Assembly (NCBI RefSeq): GCF_000002875.2
Contig: NC_009404.2
Location: 471,501-535,500, forward strand
Source of the DNA: Leishmania infantum JPCM5
Lineage: Eukaryota; Euglenozoa; Kinetoplastea; Trypanosomatida; Trypanosomatidae
Direction: 5' to 3'
Length of the DNA: 64,000 bases
Shown: piece after piece, positions 31,603-42,379 of the stretch
How positions within the stretch are numbered: position 1 is the first letter of the stretch
How the letters are laid out: each line of letters begins with the position of its first letter
Position numbers and translations under genes: made by a program
The notes under the pieces: generated by a model
Seen by the model: only the letters and a program-made list of their open reading frames with translations
What the model was told of the DNA's origin: nothing
The model's database searches: none

Positions 31603-32412
31603 ATGTCGTGGAACCTCAAAGGACGGGCGGCGATTGCGTCCCTCGACCCGCCCACCCGCTATCGCGTGCTGCACTCGCACACCATGACACGCTGCGCCAG
31701 CAAGCCGCTGCTGTGGGTGCTGGAGGAACTGATCACCCTCCGCTACCTCGGCGGCCTAACCGGCCCTCTTCACACAGCGAACTACTTCATCTGCCTTGTC
31801 GTCCGCCTCCTGCAAATCTGCCCCTCGGTGGCCATCGTGCGCGTCATGCTGGAGCAGGATGTGCACAAGTATCTGCGCGCCGCGGCGCTTCTGATCATCC
31901 GTCTTATCGGGAACGTGGAGCTGCAGCGAGAGGCGATGCGTGTGGGGTGGTCAGACTACCGAAAGCTGTGCCTCTACGGATCTGACCCCGCACAGGAGTT
32001 GGCAGAGTCGACGTCAAACACCGCTGCCGGAGCGGAGGGGGTGACGGCTGGCACGTCGAGGACGCTCGCCTCCTCTATGCTGCCGCTGGACCATTACAAG
32101 CGGTCACGCGCGGAGATGGAGATGTACAGCGGTAACAGAAATCTTGCTAGTGGCGCACAAAGCGGTGAGTCTGACCGAGCCAGCGCACAGGTGCCAGAGC
32201 CACCACAGTACTGGCTGATCCGCGTGGATGAGTTCACCGACTATCTCTTTGGTGTAGCCTCCGCCTCCACAGCGTCACAGGGCAAGGAGCCGCATGAGCT
32301 CTCGAAGGCACCTGCCTCACCACCGCCCAGCCCATCTTCGGCAGGCGCATCCTCTCGCACGCTGCCGGGACACACGTTCATGGGACTTCATTTCCCTGCT
32401 GTAATTGTGTAA
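31603..32412 (+). CDS. PRP38: PRP38-family pre-mRNA splicing factor
   Basis: 269 residues from an ATG. It opens with SWNLKGRAAIASLDP, close to the family's NLKG/DP start, and contains LITLRYLGGLTG, FICLVVRLLQICPS and DVHKYLRAAALLIIRLIG, the core helices of PRP38. SDYRKLC then IRVDEFTDYLFG (about 207-218) match the conserved end of the domain. Between them sits a low-complexity Ser/Thr/Ala/Glu stretch (about 130-200). PRP38 is a U4/U6.U5 tri-snRNP factor needed for spliceosome activation. In trypanosomatids it would serve mainly spliced-leader trans-splicing. The long RS-like tail of animal orthologs is absent; the end here is Pro/Ser-rich and short. Confidence 0.88.
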   Translation: MSWNLKGRAAIASLDPPTRYRVLHSHTMTRCASKPLLWVLEELITLRYLGGLTGPLHTANYFICLVVRLLQICPSVAIVRVMLEQDVHKYLRAAALLIIRLIGNVELQREAMRVGWSDYRKLCLYGSDPAQELAESTSNTAAGAEGVTAGTSRTLASSMLPLDHYKRSRAEMEMYSGNRNLASGAQSGESDRASAQVPEPPQYWLIRVDEFTDYLFGVASASTASQGKEPHELSKAPASPPPSPSSAGASSRTLPGHTFMGLHFPAVIV

Positions 32413-33028
32413 TGCGTGGCAGACGCGCCCCATGAACACCGGTGTCCGCACACGCCGGGAAGCAGGTGACGGCGAACATGAAAAAAAAAGGGAAAGCCAA
32501 CTCGTGAGCATGATGTGGGCTCGGTGGCAGATCGCATCCGTTTAGGATTCCATCGTGTCTGCCTCCCACCCCTCACCCTGTTTCGCGTACGGAATAGTGT
32601 GTCGGCTCCGATGAACATCGTCCAACGCTGAGTAGTAAATGCTCGAAGGGACAAGGATTTGCGTTCTCCATACACACATATACGCGTATGTCTTTCTCTG
32701 TTGTCTTCACGCAGCCTCCCTCTCTCCCACCCTCCCGTCCTAACCTCTAGCAAGCACTCCTCTGCGTGTTTCTTTCCCCCTGTGCGGGTGAGTGTGTCTC
32801 CTTTAGTGTCGATTGCGATCTCCTGGCTCGGTTCTTCACCCCACCTACCCGCTCTTCCCCCTGGAGCTCGCATGCATCCTTGCCCTGTCGCTGCAGCGCA
32901 GCTTCTTTTTCCTTCACCGCTCCTCGTCCATCTCGCCCCCTTTGTCTTTCTGTCGTATAAGCAAGGCGAAGAGAGAGTCGCTGTTTTGTAGTAGGTGTCC
33001 ACTAGCGTTTGTGTCCGTGTGTATCATA
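32413..33028. other. Intergenic region between PRP38 and membrane-protein genes
   Basis: No gene seen. Mixed sequence with CT-rich DNA from about 32690 onward leading to the next start. Confidence 0.65.
32902..32961 (+). promoter_or_regulatory. Candidate trans-splice acceptor for the membrane-protein gene
   Basis: A long pyrimidine tract ends at TCGTATAAG, with AG at 32960-32961, about 67 bases before the ATG at 33029. The absence of AG inside the tract supports it. Confidence 0.5.
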
Positions 33029-33928
33029 ATGCAGCCCCTCGACATTGAGCAGCAGCTCCGTCTTCGAGATGCGATGAAGACACAGCATCAGGCAGCGGAA
33101 GCAGCTTCATCGCTCTCGTACATGCACGAGGAGTACTACGCGGCAGCTGGCGATGCCATCACCTTCTTTGGCGGCATCTGCGCCGTCACGGGGGCATTGT
33201 TTCTCGCGTCAGCGCTGCTGACCAAGACGAGGCTAGCGAATACGGTGCGCCTAAGCTTTCAGCACAGCGGTGTGAGTCTCATTCCGAAGTGTGCAAGCCC
33301 CCCACTCTTCTCCGTCTGCATGGCGGCGTGGATGGGACTCTTGGGGGTACAGTCTGTGTGCGATGTGCTGCGGGAGGTCGCGCAGCAGCACTACCGCGCC
33401 GTCAAGGAGAAAAATGTATCGGCGCTGGCGGATCTTTCCCTCCTTCACCGCATCCATGTGGGTACAGTGAACCCTCGTCCTCTCTGGGGTTTGTCCACGG
33501 AGATCACCACACAGTACCCACCACTCATGCAGTGGATCATGACACCGACGGCGCTGCTGTTCGCGGCGCAATACGCGGGTATGGTTTGCATCTGGTGCTA
33601 CATGCTCTTCTGTGGTCAGCCACTCGATGCTGGCTTGATGGGTGCCCTTCTTACCTTCTTTCCAACTTTCTACGATGCACTGCTGCTGAACGGCAACGAG
33701 CCAGATCGCTGGCCGGTGTGGGTCACTCTTGCGAACTTTATGATCAGCCTTATGTGCGTCTGGAGCTTCGGTGCGCCTCTGGTACGGCGCGAGTACCGCG
33801 AGGTGATGAGGGAGCTGCAGGGACACACGGCAAAGGCGCTTTTCAAGGACCGACCGGAGATGAGCAACATGCGAGCCCGCGGTGGTGCTCGAGGTGGCAG
33901 CTCATGTAAGAAATCGAAGCAAAACTAA
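33029..33928 (+). CDS. Unidentified multi-pass membrane protein
   Basis: 299 residues from the ATG at 33029. The frame continues upstream to an ATG at 32813, but that extension lies across the pyrimidine tract and probable splice site, so the downstream start is preferred. It begins MQPLDIEQQLRLRDAM, a soluble helix. About five hydrophobic segments follow: AITFFGGICAVTGALFLASA, SVCMAAWMGLLGVQSVC, TALLFAAQYAGMVCIWCYML, AGLMGALLTFFPTFYDALLL and WVTLANFMISLMCVWSFG. The tail is basic with RGGARGG. I recognise no family. Probably a conserved trypanosomatid membrane protein; location and role cannot be read from the sequence. Confidence 0.8.
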   Translation: MQPLDIEQQLRLRDAMKTQHQAAEAASSLSYMHEEYYAAAGDAITFFGGICAVTGALFLASALLTKTRLANTVRLSFQHSGVSLIPKCASPPLFSVCMAAWMGLLGVQSVCDVLREVAQQHYRAVKEKNVSALADLSLLHRIHVGTVNPRPLWGLSTEITTQYPPLMQWIMTPTALLFAAQYAGMVCIWCYMLFCGQPLDAGLMGALLTFFPTFYDALLLNGNEPDRWPVWVTLANFMISLMCVWSFGAPLVRREYREVMRELQGHTAKALFKDRPEMSNMRARGGARGGSSCKKSKQN

Positions 33929-34782
33929 CCCGTTCACGGACAGCGCACGACCCTGTCCCTCGCCTCCCCTGTTCTGTGCACCGCACACACACACACACAC
34001 ACACGCACACCTTCCTCGAGTTTTGCGCGCGGTTTGTCATGGAAAAAAGCTACCCACGGTTGCCGCTCCTTTGCGGGGCAACCCTCCTCTCTCTTGGCGT
34101 GTGGCACTGAGTTTTTTTTTGCATGTTGTGCGTCCAGTCGCTTATCAAGCGTGCGTGTGCCTCTTCCCACCCACTCTCTGACCTCCTCCTCAATTCGAAC
34201 CGCACAGATACGGTGGCTTTATCGCGACAGCACAACAGGAACCCAGTCAGTCACCGGCTCACCCGCAGCACTGTGCTGACGGCGTCGGATGCCTCGCGGC
34301 CTCTGCTCAGTCACGTCCTGTCCGCGTCCCACGACAGTCCTTTTCTCCCCTCATCTCCATTTGCCCCACACATCTGTGCCCGCGTTCTGAGCAGGGTATT
34401 CACACCACCCTCACACTCGCACTTTTTTTTCTCGAAATCCACCGAGTCATCATCCACTCGCACGCCAGGGTCTTTTCTCGCCCCTCTCCCTTTATTCCGT
34501 GGTGGTCCTCTCTCTCCTCCCTCCCTCCCTCCCTTCTTCTAAGAGCTCGTTCTCCGTTCTCGTGCGTGCACTACCGACAGTCTCTCGTGACGTGCCGAAC
34601 AAACTAAGAAAACGGGAACGGACTCGGAAGTACACATAAAAGAACACTTTAATATCTAGACGGAAAGAAGCAGGAGCAGCACTCGGCCATTCTATACGGA
34701 TAGCTCACCCTCTCAAAGGGTACTCGGACATCCTCGTACGCCTGGCGATATCTCCTCCCCCTACCCCACTAGCTCGCGCTTC
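33929..34782. other. Intergenic region upstream of the esterase
   Basis: No gene seen. CA run near 33986-34002 and CT-rich DNA at about 34320-34545. A distinct AT-richer patch lies at about 34580-34670. Confidence 0.65.
34505..34543 (+). promoter_or_regulatory. Candidate trans-splice acceptor for the esterase gene
   Basis: A nearly pure (CTCC)n-type pyrimidine tract ends in TTCTTCTAAG, with AG at 34542-34543. This is the strongest tract in this interval; the 5' UTR would be about 240 bases. Confidence 0.5.
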
Positions 34783-36045
34783 ATGTCCGCCATCATCATC
34801 ACACCCGTTGCTCCTGCGACGACGCCGCCCACTCGCACCCCTGCAATGCATCTGCATAGCTTTAGCCAACCCACTCAAGCACAGCAGCAGCAGCAGCAGC
34901 TCCTTTTCCGGCCGCGCTGCGAGGAGGGGGTGACATATAGCGAAGACAACAACGGCACCGTGCACTACCGTTTCTACCTTCCCCATGCCAGCTCTGTTGT
35001 TGTCGCTCCTGTGAAGGTTTGCCTGGTGGACAGCGATGGTGGCACGGTCCCTGTCGCCTCCATCGGCGCCGCCGCACCCATGACAAAGCACCAAGACGGA
35101 GTGTGGGTCGGAACCGTGTCCGCACCAGTCGGACTGCAGTGTGTCGTCCTCATGGTGGACGGCAACCCTGTGCTCACGCCCCACCTCAGCATCGGGTGCC
35201 TGCATGGGCTCCAGCGGGCAAACTACATCGATGTCCCGCCACCGAACCCAAATCGATGTGTCTACGCCATGCGGCCCTCCGTCGAGCACGGGATGGTGGC
35301 CCACAACTACTTGACGTCCTACACAATGGACACAACCGAGGAAGTTCTTATCTACGTGCCGCCCTCGTATCACAAGGCGAGCAGCGCAACACGTCGGTAC
35401 CCCGTGCTCTACCTCCTGCACGACGACCGCGAGTACCCAATGAACTGCGTACAGCAGGGTAAGGTGAACGTCATCGCCGACAACCTCATCGCCGACGGCA
35501 AGATGACGGAGATGATCATCGTAATGAAGAGTAGTGTGAGCGCACGCGCCAATGGTGAATGCATTCCATGCGATGCGGCCAAGCTCTGCGAAGACCTGAC
35601 GGAGGACATCATTCCGTACGTCGACAACCACTACCGCACCGAGGCAGATCGCGACAACCGCGCCATCGCCGGTCTCTACATGGGCTCCATACAAGCCAGC
35701 AGGCTCTGCATAACACGCCACGATCTCTTCGCCTACGCCGGCATGTTCTCCGGCTTCCTGAGGAGCAACTGGAACGGCATCAGTACGGACAGCGACCACA
35801 TCGAAGCCCTCCGCCGCGATCCCGTAGCCTTCCAGGCCGCCATGAAAGTGCTCTTCCGTTGCATTGGCGACGACAACACCCACCGCGCCGCGTTCGAGGC
35901 GGACGACGCTCTGCTGGCGGAGCTGGGCGTGGCGTGCGAGCGGCGCATCTACGCGGGCTCACATAGCTGGCAGGTATGGCGCCAGGCCGCAGCCGATTTC
36001 CTGCCAATGCTATTCAAGGACCTAAGCTTTCTTCCTCGTCACTGA
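34783..36045 (+). CDS. Esterase-like alpha/beta hydrolase lacking the nucleophile serine
   Basis: 420 residues from an ATG. After a Gln-rich stretch, residues about 45-145 look like the E-set/CBM48-type N-domain of bacterial esterases (EEGVTYSEDNNGTVHYRFY, DGVWVGTVSAP, VVLMVDGNPVLTP). Then comes an esterase-D/feruloyl-esterase type hydrolase domain (PF00756-like): EVLIYVPPSYHK, RYPVLYLLHDD, QGKVNVIADNLIADGKMTEMIIVM. In active members the nucleophile elbow is G-x-S-M-G-G; here it reads GLYMGS (297-302), with Tyr299 at the Ser position. The LLHGG oxyanion segment is LLHDD. His394 (GSHSWQVW) and an Asp pair (363-364) remain. Probably a pseudoenzyme, or Ser302 has another role. The architecture is familiar from gut-type bacteria, suggesting lateral transfer. 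A broken copy lies about 6.6 kb downstream. Confidence 0.82.
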   Translation: MSAIIITPVAPATTPPTRTPAMHLHSFSQPTQAQQQQQQLLFRPRCEEGVTYSEDNNGTVHYRFYLPHASSVVVAPVKVCLVDSDGGTVPVASIGAAAPMTKHQDGVWVGTVSAPVGLQCVVLMVDGNPVLTPHLSIGCLHGLQRANYIDVPPPNPNRCVYAMRPSVEHGMVAHNYLTSYTMDTTEEVLIYVPPSYHKASSATRRYPVLYLLHDDREYPMNCVQQGKVNVIADNLIADGKMTEMIIVMKSSVSARANGECIPCDAAKLCEDLTEDIIPYVDNHYRTEADRDNRAIAGLYMGSIQASRLCITRHDLFAYAGMFSGFLRSNWNGISTDSDHIEALRRDPVAFQAAMKVLFRCIGDDNTHRAAFEADDALLAELGVACERRIYAGSHSWQVWRQAAADFLPMLFKDLSFLPRH

Positions 36046-36230
36046 GGCAGCCGCAATGACGCCGTCTAGTCGGCCCCGTTGGTTTCACGCTATCTGGGGT
36101 GATTAGCACGCTGGTGGACACGCATGCCCAACTGACGAGGAGGAGGATTCACGTTTCTTTTTTTTTTTCAATTTAAGTTGCATATGCTGACGCGGTGCTC
36201 TCGCTGTCCACGAATCTTTACCGTGGAGCA

Positions 36231-36261
36231 AGCACACACACACATATATATATATATATAT
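36231..36261. repeat. (CA)n(TA)n microsatellite
   Basis: CA repeats pass directly into about eight AT/TA units shortly downstream of the esterase gene. Confidence 0.88.
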
Positions 36262-37537
36262 CGAGTCGCACACAAGTTGTTGGACTCTCTTGCTTGGCGG
36301 TGAAACGGGTGGAGAGGCGAGTATTTATTTTAATTGCCTATTTGAAGTACGTTTCTCGTGTTTCCATTCCTCACCTTCCACCCACCCCGCCCTCTGTATG
36401 GTTATATGTTCTCTTATTCTCTCTCGTGTGTGGCGGGAACTACACACTTTTCCGTAGAAGCTCCTTACCTTTCGACTGTCGTGAAAGCGCACACCGCCTT
36501 GTGTGCCTTGCATGTCTAACGCCGTCTCAACGTGCAGAGATGTGCACCAACGCACACGCATTTTCTGCTTGCCTTTGCTGCCCACGTATCTCTCTCTCTC
36601 TATGGGTCACCTCTGTATCAGGCTTGGTCATGTTGTTTTTTTTTCTTTCCTTTTTTTTCTGTGTGTTCAACGGAGCCACCGGCGCAACTACCTCAGTAGC
36701 AGCACGAGCAGCAGGAACAATCCCCGTTGCGGTTCTGCGTTACTCTTTTCTTTCCTGCTCCTCCGGCCACCACCACCACCACCACCCCTCCCCTTTCCCC
36801 TTCCCCTACTTCTCTTACCCCTTCAGCCCCACTCTCTGCTGAATGTGTGCATGTACATGTGCGCACTGTTTGCTTTCTCTTCTTCTTTTCCAGTGTAAAC
36901 CGAGAGCACGAAAAGAAGGTACTGCGTGACCCCCCCCTCCCTTGTCGACCTCTCCCGATCCTTCCTCGGACGCATTGCGAAACGCGTTCGAGGATGACAG
37001 TTCATCTTCGCTTGTTGCTTTCTTCCTGTCTCACTGACTGTTGTTGTTTTGGGGGTGGGGGAGGGTGCATGTGTATCGGGAAAAGGAACTGTGGCGAAGA
37101 CTCCTACGACTACCCCAATGTCGCCCTTCTTTTGCTCTTTCACCCATGCCCACAGACATCCCCCGTCCCTTTCGCTCTCTCCTCGATGACACAGCACAAA
37201 ACTCGATCATTTTCCATTGCCTGTTGGGACTTTGTGTGTGTATGTGTTGCTTATTTATACTCTTCCTTCTTTGGATGTGCGTTTGGTTGCCTTTGTCCCT
37301 CCCTTCCTGTCCATGAGATCAGCTTGGTAAAAACGGGGAGGTAGGGGTGGGGGGCTTGGGCACGGGCGAGCATGGACACGAACGTCACGTTACTTTTTCG
37401 TTCTCTCCTGCAATAACACACTCACGCGCATATCTCTCTGGCGCCAAGATCCACTTCCCATCTTTCTTCTGTTGCGTTTACACGCCTCGCGTACGACCTG
37501 TTCCTTCCTGTTTCCTTGTGCCTGCACCTCTGTTCGC

Positions 37538-37538
<1 letters not shown>

Positions 37539-37575
<37 letters not shown>
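37539..37575. repeat. (GT)n microsatellite
   Basis: About 18 uninterrupted GT/TG units in intergenic DNA. Confidence 0.92.
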
Positions 37576-37579
<4 letters not shown>

Positions 37580-38685
37580 CGCAAACACGATTATGTAGGC
37601 TATGTATATTCACCGGTGGAGAGCCCTCGCTCACACAAGCGCATGCCCGTGCAGCTGCGGGGGTCGTTCTTTTATGTGGTGTGCACCTGCGTTCCCCCTT
37701 CATCTTCAAACTCAGCACAGTACATGCACGTGCACACACAGCCGCGCCTTCTGTTCACCTTCTCTATACCATGTACACCCGAAGCTCGCCTACGAGTGAT
37801 ACAAAGAGGAGCGGTCCGTATTCGACACGAAAGTGAAACCATTGTAGTTGGAGTTGGGTTTCCGCGACGACCACCCTTCAACCGCTGCTTTCCCGCAGGT
37901 CGTGCGATGGTGTATCCTTGTGTGTATGTATGTATGTATGTGGGTGTGGGTGTGTACCCTTGCATTGTGCTCACTCGCCTCTGCACTGATATGTTGTGGT
38001 GCGCCAAAATCCAAGTGAAAACAAAGAAGCCATCGCTTCGCGCGTGGTGTGCTTTATCCTTTATTTGCTCGCTTGTGCGGGTCTACACAGCTGAAGTGTT
38101 TTCTGCGTGTATGTGTGCGCTAGCGGTACTGTATCTTAATCGTGGGTGTGGCGAAAAAGGGGAGGAGAGGAGAGAGCTGTCCATCACAGAAAGAATGATG
38201 GTGTGGGGACGTTGGGTTTCTTCTCTGGTGTACTCTCGTCTCCATGGGATATGGGAGATGGCGATGCGGCGACGCTCTCAATGACGCGCGTAGATTTTGT
38301 TTGCCGCCTTCGATGGTCTGTGGATCACAACTTAAATGTGAAGGGAGAATCGGTGTCCCTCCTCTCGCTTGTTTGTGAAAATCGGAGTGCAATGGAGGCA
38401 ATGCTGGGATGCGGCATGTCGCTTAGGTGCATTCTCCTCCACACACTCGCCGAAGTACTTGCACCCCGCCATTGTTGTTTTTTGTTCGCCGTCTTTCCCC
38501 GTAGTATATTTCTCTGCGGGTGTCGCGCCCCCTCTCCCTCCACCACCTCACATATCAAACCGCCAGCGGCGCTCATGCGCAAGATGATGACAGCGAGATG
38601 GGGGAAGGCTTTGTGTGTGTATGTGTTCTTTCGACGTGAGTCTATGTCTGTGCCATACATTACGAGGTCCTACCCCACTTAACAC

Positions 38686-39021
38686 CGCGCTAGGGTGCTG
38701 CGCCGACTCAGTCGTCGGAGAGCACGGCCCCCTGCCTCGGACTCTACCCACACACCTCTCGCTCCGCAGGTCGCCTCACCGCCGCTCCCGCATCATGCCG
38801 GTTGCCGCCTGGTGCATCCTCCCCTCGGGGTGCCTCAGGCCTCCCCCACACCGCTGTAGGCAGCGCGAGGGCCGGGGGTGGGATATGCGCTCGCGTCACG
38901 CTGAAGCTCTGCCTGTCACATGGATGGCGCAGACGTGTTCACTGCCGGGAGTCGCTGTGACCCTCCCTACGCCGTAGCTGCTGGACCCTGAGATACGGCG
39001 CGCTGAGGTGCCCACCGTCAA
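38686..39021 (+). mobile_element. SIDER2-like retroposon remnant, copy 2 (internally deleted)
   Basis: Matches copy 1 closely from GCGCTAGGGTGCTGCGCCG through GCGCAGACGTGT (to about 38940). It then jumps over the middle-to-end part and regains the shared end CTGGACCCTGAGATACGGCG (to about 39021). The first 90-odd bases of copy 1 are also missing. Confidence 0.7.
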
Positions 39022-40818
39022 ACAGGGTGTGGAACAAGCTGCACCAAAGAGTCAAATACAAAAAAAAACGATGTGGAGGAATTTGGGAATGTTCTTCGTG
39101 GCCAGAGTGCCGATCAGCTGTTTGTGCACACGCGCATGACCCTTCTTCATTCAGACGCGTAAGGGGCGATGCACACCAGCGGCGGTACCCAGCACCTGGG
39201 CGCGTGTTTCTTTCTTCTTCTACATCGCTGCGAGGCAAGCGAGGTGTACAGGAACGAGTACCAAAATCCAATGGCGGGCAGTGCATCATCGTCCCTCACC
39301 TTTTTTTCCCTTTGTTGTCTGCCTGTTTCAGCAACCTTCCCTGGTGAACACAGGAGTGGAAAAGGGTGGCAATGGTGACCAAAGTGGGGACAATAACGAT
39401 CCCACGGATGTGTAAAACGCCAGGGGCGTCTGCAGCCACGCATATCACATGAATGCGCTCACATAAATGGCCAACGCAGGCGTGCGGTGTCTTTTTTCCC
39501 TACTCTTCCCCTTCCCCTCATCCCTATCCCCTTCGGCGCCTCACCTACCGGACGCTGGGCCGCTGGCTTCATTCTTCGCGTGCGAGTGCACGCGCTCTCC
39601 CGACGACTCCGTTGCTGTTCGCGTGTTCTTCAGCGGTAGGGCCCTTTTTGCTTTCATTTTTTATGCGTTTTCTCCTCTCTCTGTCTGGGTGGTGTGTGTG
39701 GGTGAGTGTTGGTGTGCTATCATACTTGAGTACGTGTCCTCTCACTGCGTGATGGCACTGCTCTCTCCTCTTTTCTTCGCTTTCTCTGGGGTGTGTAAGT
39801 CAGAAACTTAAGAGCAGCAAGCTGAAAAAAAAAACTCATAACATGTGCAAGTGCGGGACGAGGGGGGGGAGCGGCAGTGGTGGCGGTTGACGCGCGCTCA
39901 CCCTCTCCTCTACTCCCCCAGACACCTACACAGGCTCGGTCACGTGCACTTTTTTCTCTCGGCACCTCGTCTCTCGTCGGTGGTGCAGCAGCCCCGTTTC
40001 TTATTCATGGAAGAGGAAGGCAGGAGTGGGTGGCGCAGGATGGAGGGCTGTTGCTTCCGCCCCTCTTTTGGTACAGGGTCTCCTACGCGGTTCCCTTTTC
40101 AGTCTTGGGGTCACGCGGAGAGAGCGGTGCGCCGGCATGCGAGGACGAAGGAGAGCTGTGAAGTTGTGTGTATGTGTATGTGTGTACGGGGTGCCAGTCA
40201 TGCGAATACCTTTCTCCTGTGGTTGCAGTATCCTTGTGATGTACACATTGTCGAATGACAAGGATGCGAAGCTTCCTGCCCTGGAAGATGAGTGTGGGGG
40301 GGGAGCTTCAGTCTGCACCACTCGCTCAGCAGCAAGCTTTTTTTTCACCGCAAAAAGAGGTGCACGATGAGCTGCCCCACAGTGCTGCCTCTTATCAGCT
40401 TCCACTTGCCCTCTCTGACCCCTGACCTTTTCCTATGCGGGGGGGGGGGTGTGCGTCCACATGCACGTCTCCACTCTCTCTCCTCCCCTGACCGACGGGA
40501 AAGATCAACTATCACAACAGCGCCCATCGGAATTCGCAAGGGGTTTGGCATCTCTCAATAATAACGAAACGCACATTCACAATACGCATTACCGCCACCT
40601 CCACTCTTCTCTCTGTGCCTCTCTCACTGCCACCTCACCTGTCCGACAGAATCTCCCCCTTATCCCTACGTCCCGACACCAAATGCGCAGTTAAACTCGC
40701 TTATCAGCATTGCGCACACGCGCAGCATACACTCGCCCACTCCTCCCTCTATCGTGTTTTCTTTTGTCGACCACCATAAAAAACGTACTTCGTCTTCTCT
40801 TTGTACCAGCCCCCTGGT

Positions 40819-41259
40819 GACGTGTGGACCCCGCTCAGTGCGCCGTATCTCAGGGTCCACTACCCACGCACTGTGTGGTGAAGCCAAGCAGCCCTCCCCA
40901 GCCCTATCCCCTGCCGGATGCAGAACCACCTCTGGTGGTGACATGGCCAGGCCCTGGATGGCGTTGCGTTGGAGCGACCTGCGACAGTGGGTCAGCGTAC
41001 ACGTCTGCGCCATCCACGTGACAGGCAGAGCGTCAGCGTGACGCGAGCGCATATCCCACCCCCGGCCCTCGCGCTGCCTACAGCGGTGTGGGGGAGGCCT
41101 GAGGCACCCCGAGGGGAGGATGCACCAGGCGGCGACCGGCATGATGCGGGAGCGGCGGTGAGGCGTGTCTAGGGCTGCTTCTCACCACGCGATGTGAGGC
41201 CTGTGACAGGCCTGGCCGAGTGGTGTTCAGCGCATGCTCTGCGCCAGAATGGGCAAGTT
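40819..41259 (-). mobile_element. SIDER2-like retroposon, copy 3
   Basis: 441 bp, inverted relative to copies 1, 2 and 4. It starts GACGTGTGGACCCCGCTCAG and ends GCCAGAATGGGCAAGTT. It lacks about 100 bp present in copies 1 and 4 (between GTGAGGCG and the CACGCGATGTG segment), a deletion shared exactly with copy 5. The match ends about 110 bases before the first recognisable pseudogene sequence. Confidence 0.75.
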
Positions 41260-41369
41260 AAAGCAAACAATCTTTTTACGGACCTCATCCGTGGCGATGC
41301 GGTCCAGCAAAGTGCTTAGGCTTCATTCGCTCGGCCATTACCTGGCCGACTTTCTCCACAGCAAATTCG

Positions 41370-42350
41370 GCGCAAAACTCAACCAGTTGCCGACCACGGA
41401 GGGCGAAGATGTCACTCACAACAGCAATGGCGGCGGGCACTGCGCACTTCGCACCGGCGTTTCCGGGAGCCGCATCGGTGTTCATTAAAGACACAGTGCA
41501 GACGTACGCGTATGTCATGGAGGTCAACAAAGATGCCCTCGCTCCCTATCCCCCCATCGGCACGGCTACTGTCGTCCGGTCAACTACACCGATGTTCCGC
41601 CGCCGAATATGCAGAGCTGCTGCTTCTCCAAGTGTTATCACACGGAAAGCGGGTCGATGGCGCGAAGCTACTTCCACTCCTCCGAGACTGGTGCGGTGGA
41701 GAACCTTCCTACGGGACGACCTCCCTCGCACCACATGTCGAGCAGAGCAACACAGCGCTACCCTGCGCCCTACCTCCAGAACGGCCTCGGCGGAAACGAA
41801 AGCGAATTGTTTTATCAGGGCAAGGTGAACATCGCCGACGCCAAGATGACAGAGATGATCATCTCTATGGACAACGGTATGATGTACGACGACGACGACG
41901 TACTGGATCCGCTCGGCTACAAAAGGGGACTGGACCAGGACGTGATATCGTACATGGATGCTAGTTACCGCGTCTTCCCCGAGGGCGCCGACCACATCAT
42001 GGTTGGCCTCCCCATGAGATCGGCCCAGGCTACATGCGCAGCCATGCAGCACTCAGAGTTGCTCCCGGCCGTTGGTATCCTCTGCAGCTTATTGCAAATT
42101 GAAACGCAGACTTCCAGGAGGGGTGTGCTTCACCAAGCTCGGGCGAACCCACATCCGCACCACGAAGCCATGAAGTTCGTTTTGCGCGCCATCGTCGATG
42201 CGAGTCGCTCCCGCCCCCTCCAACCTTTGACGGAAGCAGAGTTCCCGACGGGATCATGTTCAGAGAGGGCGCCCGGAAGACATACAACGGCCAGACGCGC
42301 CGCCAGCAGGTGCGGCGCATGTGCGCCATCCACTTTCCACCGCTTTCTTA
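41370..42350 (+). pseudogene. Decayed second copy of the esterase-like gene
   Basis: Translated fragments in changing frames align in order with the intact gene at 34783-36045. Near 41395 there is a match to the E-set start (GEDVTHNSNGG), continuing in another frame (GTAHFAPAFPGAASVF) and at about 41510 (YVMEVNKDALAPY against VLMVDGNPVLTPH). A further frame change near 41580 gives NYTDVPPPN, then RYPAPYLQN, then QGKVNIADAKMTEMIISM (about 41815-41870). The nucleophile region is GLPMRSAQA (about 42007), and the end resembles TYNGQT..Q..R (about 42280). At least three frame breaks and a deletion of roughly 30 codons in the N-domain are implied. Like the intact copy it has no nucleophile Ser, and the His is gone too. 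Exact edges are uncertain. Confidence 0.8.
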
Positions 42351-42379
42351 CGCGAGCCGCAGCACCCGGCGGGGTTGGA

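Larger units (their letters stand above)
36046..41300. other. Intergenic region with SIDER2-like copies 2 and 3
   Basis: About 5.3 kb with no credible gene. The longest frame (37472-38284) is open across a GT run and UTR-like sequence. It holds AT and GT microsatellites, T- and C-runs, and SIDER2-like copies at 38686-39021 and 40819-41259. Confidence 0.65.

Noticed and set aside
32813..33028. N-terminal extension of the membrane protein from an upstream ATG
   Set aside because: The extension covers a pyrimidine tract and probable splice acceptor, so it would not be in the mature mRNA.
34705..35883. Minus-strand frame of 392 codons over the esterase
   Set aside because: Antisense shadow; the plus-strand frame has clear family motifs, the minus-strand product none.
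37472..38284. Plus-strand frame of 270 codons
   Set aside because: Translates a (GT)n run as Val/Cys repeats plus UTR-like sequence; no domain.
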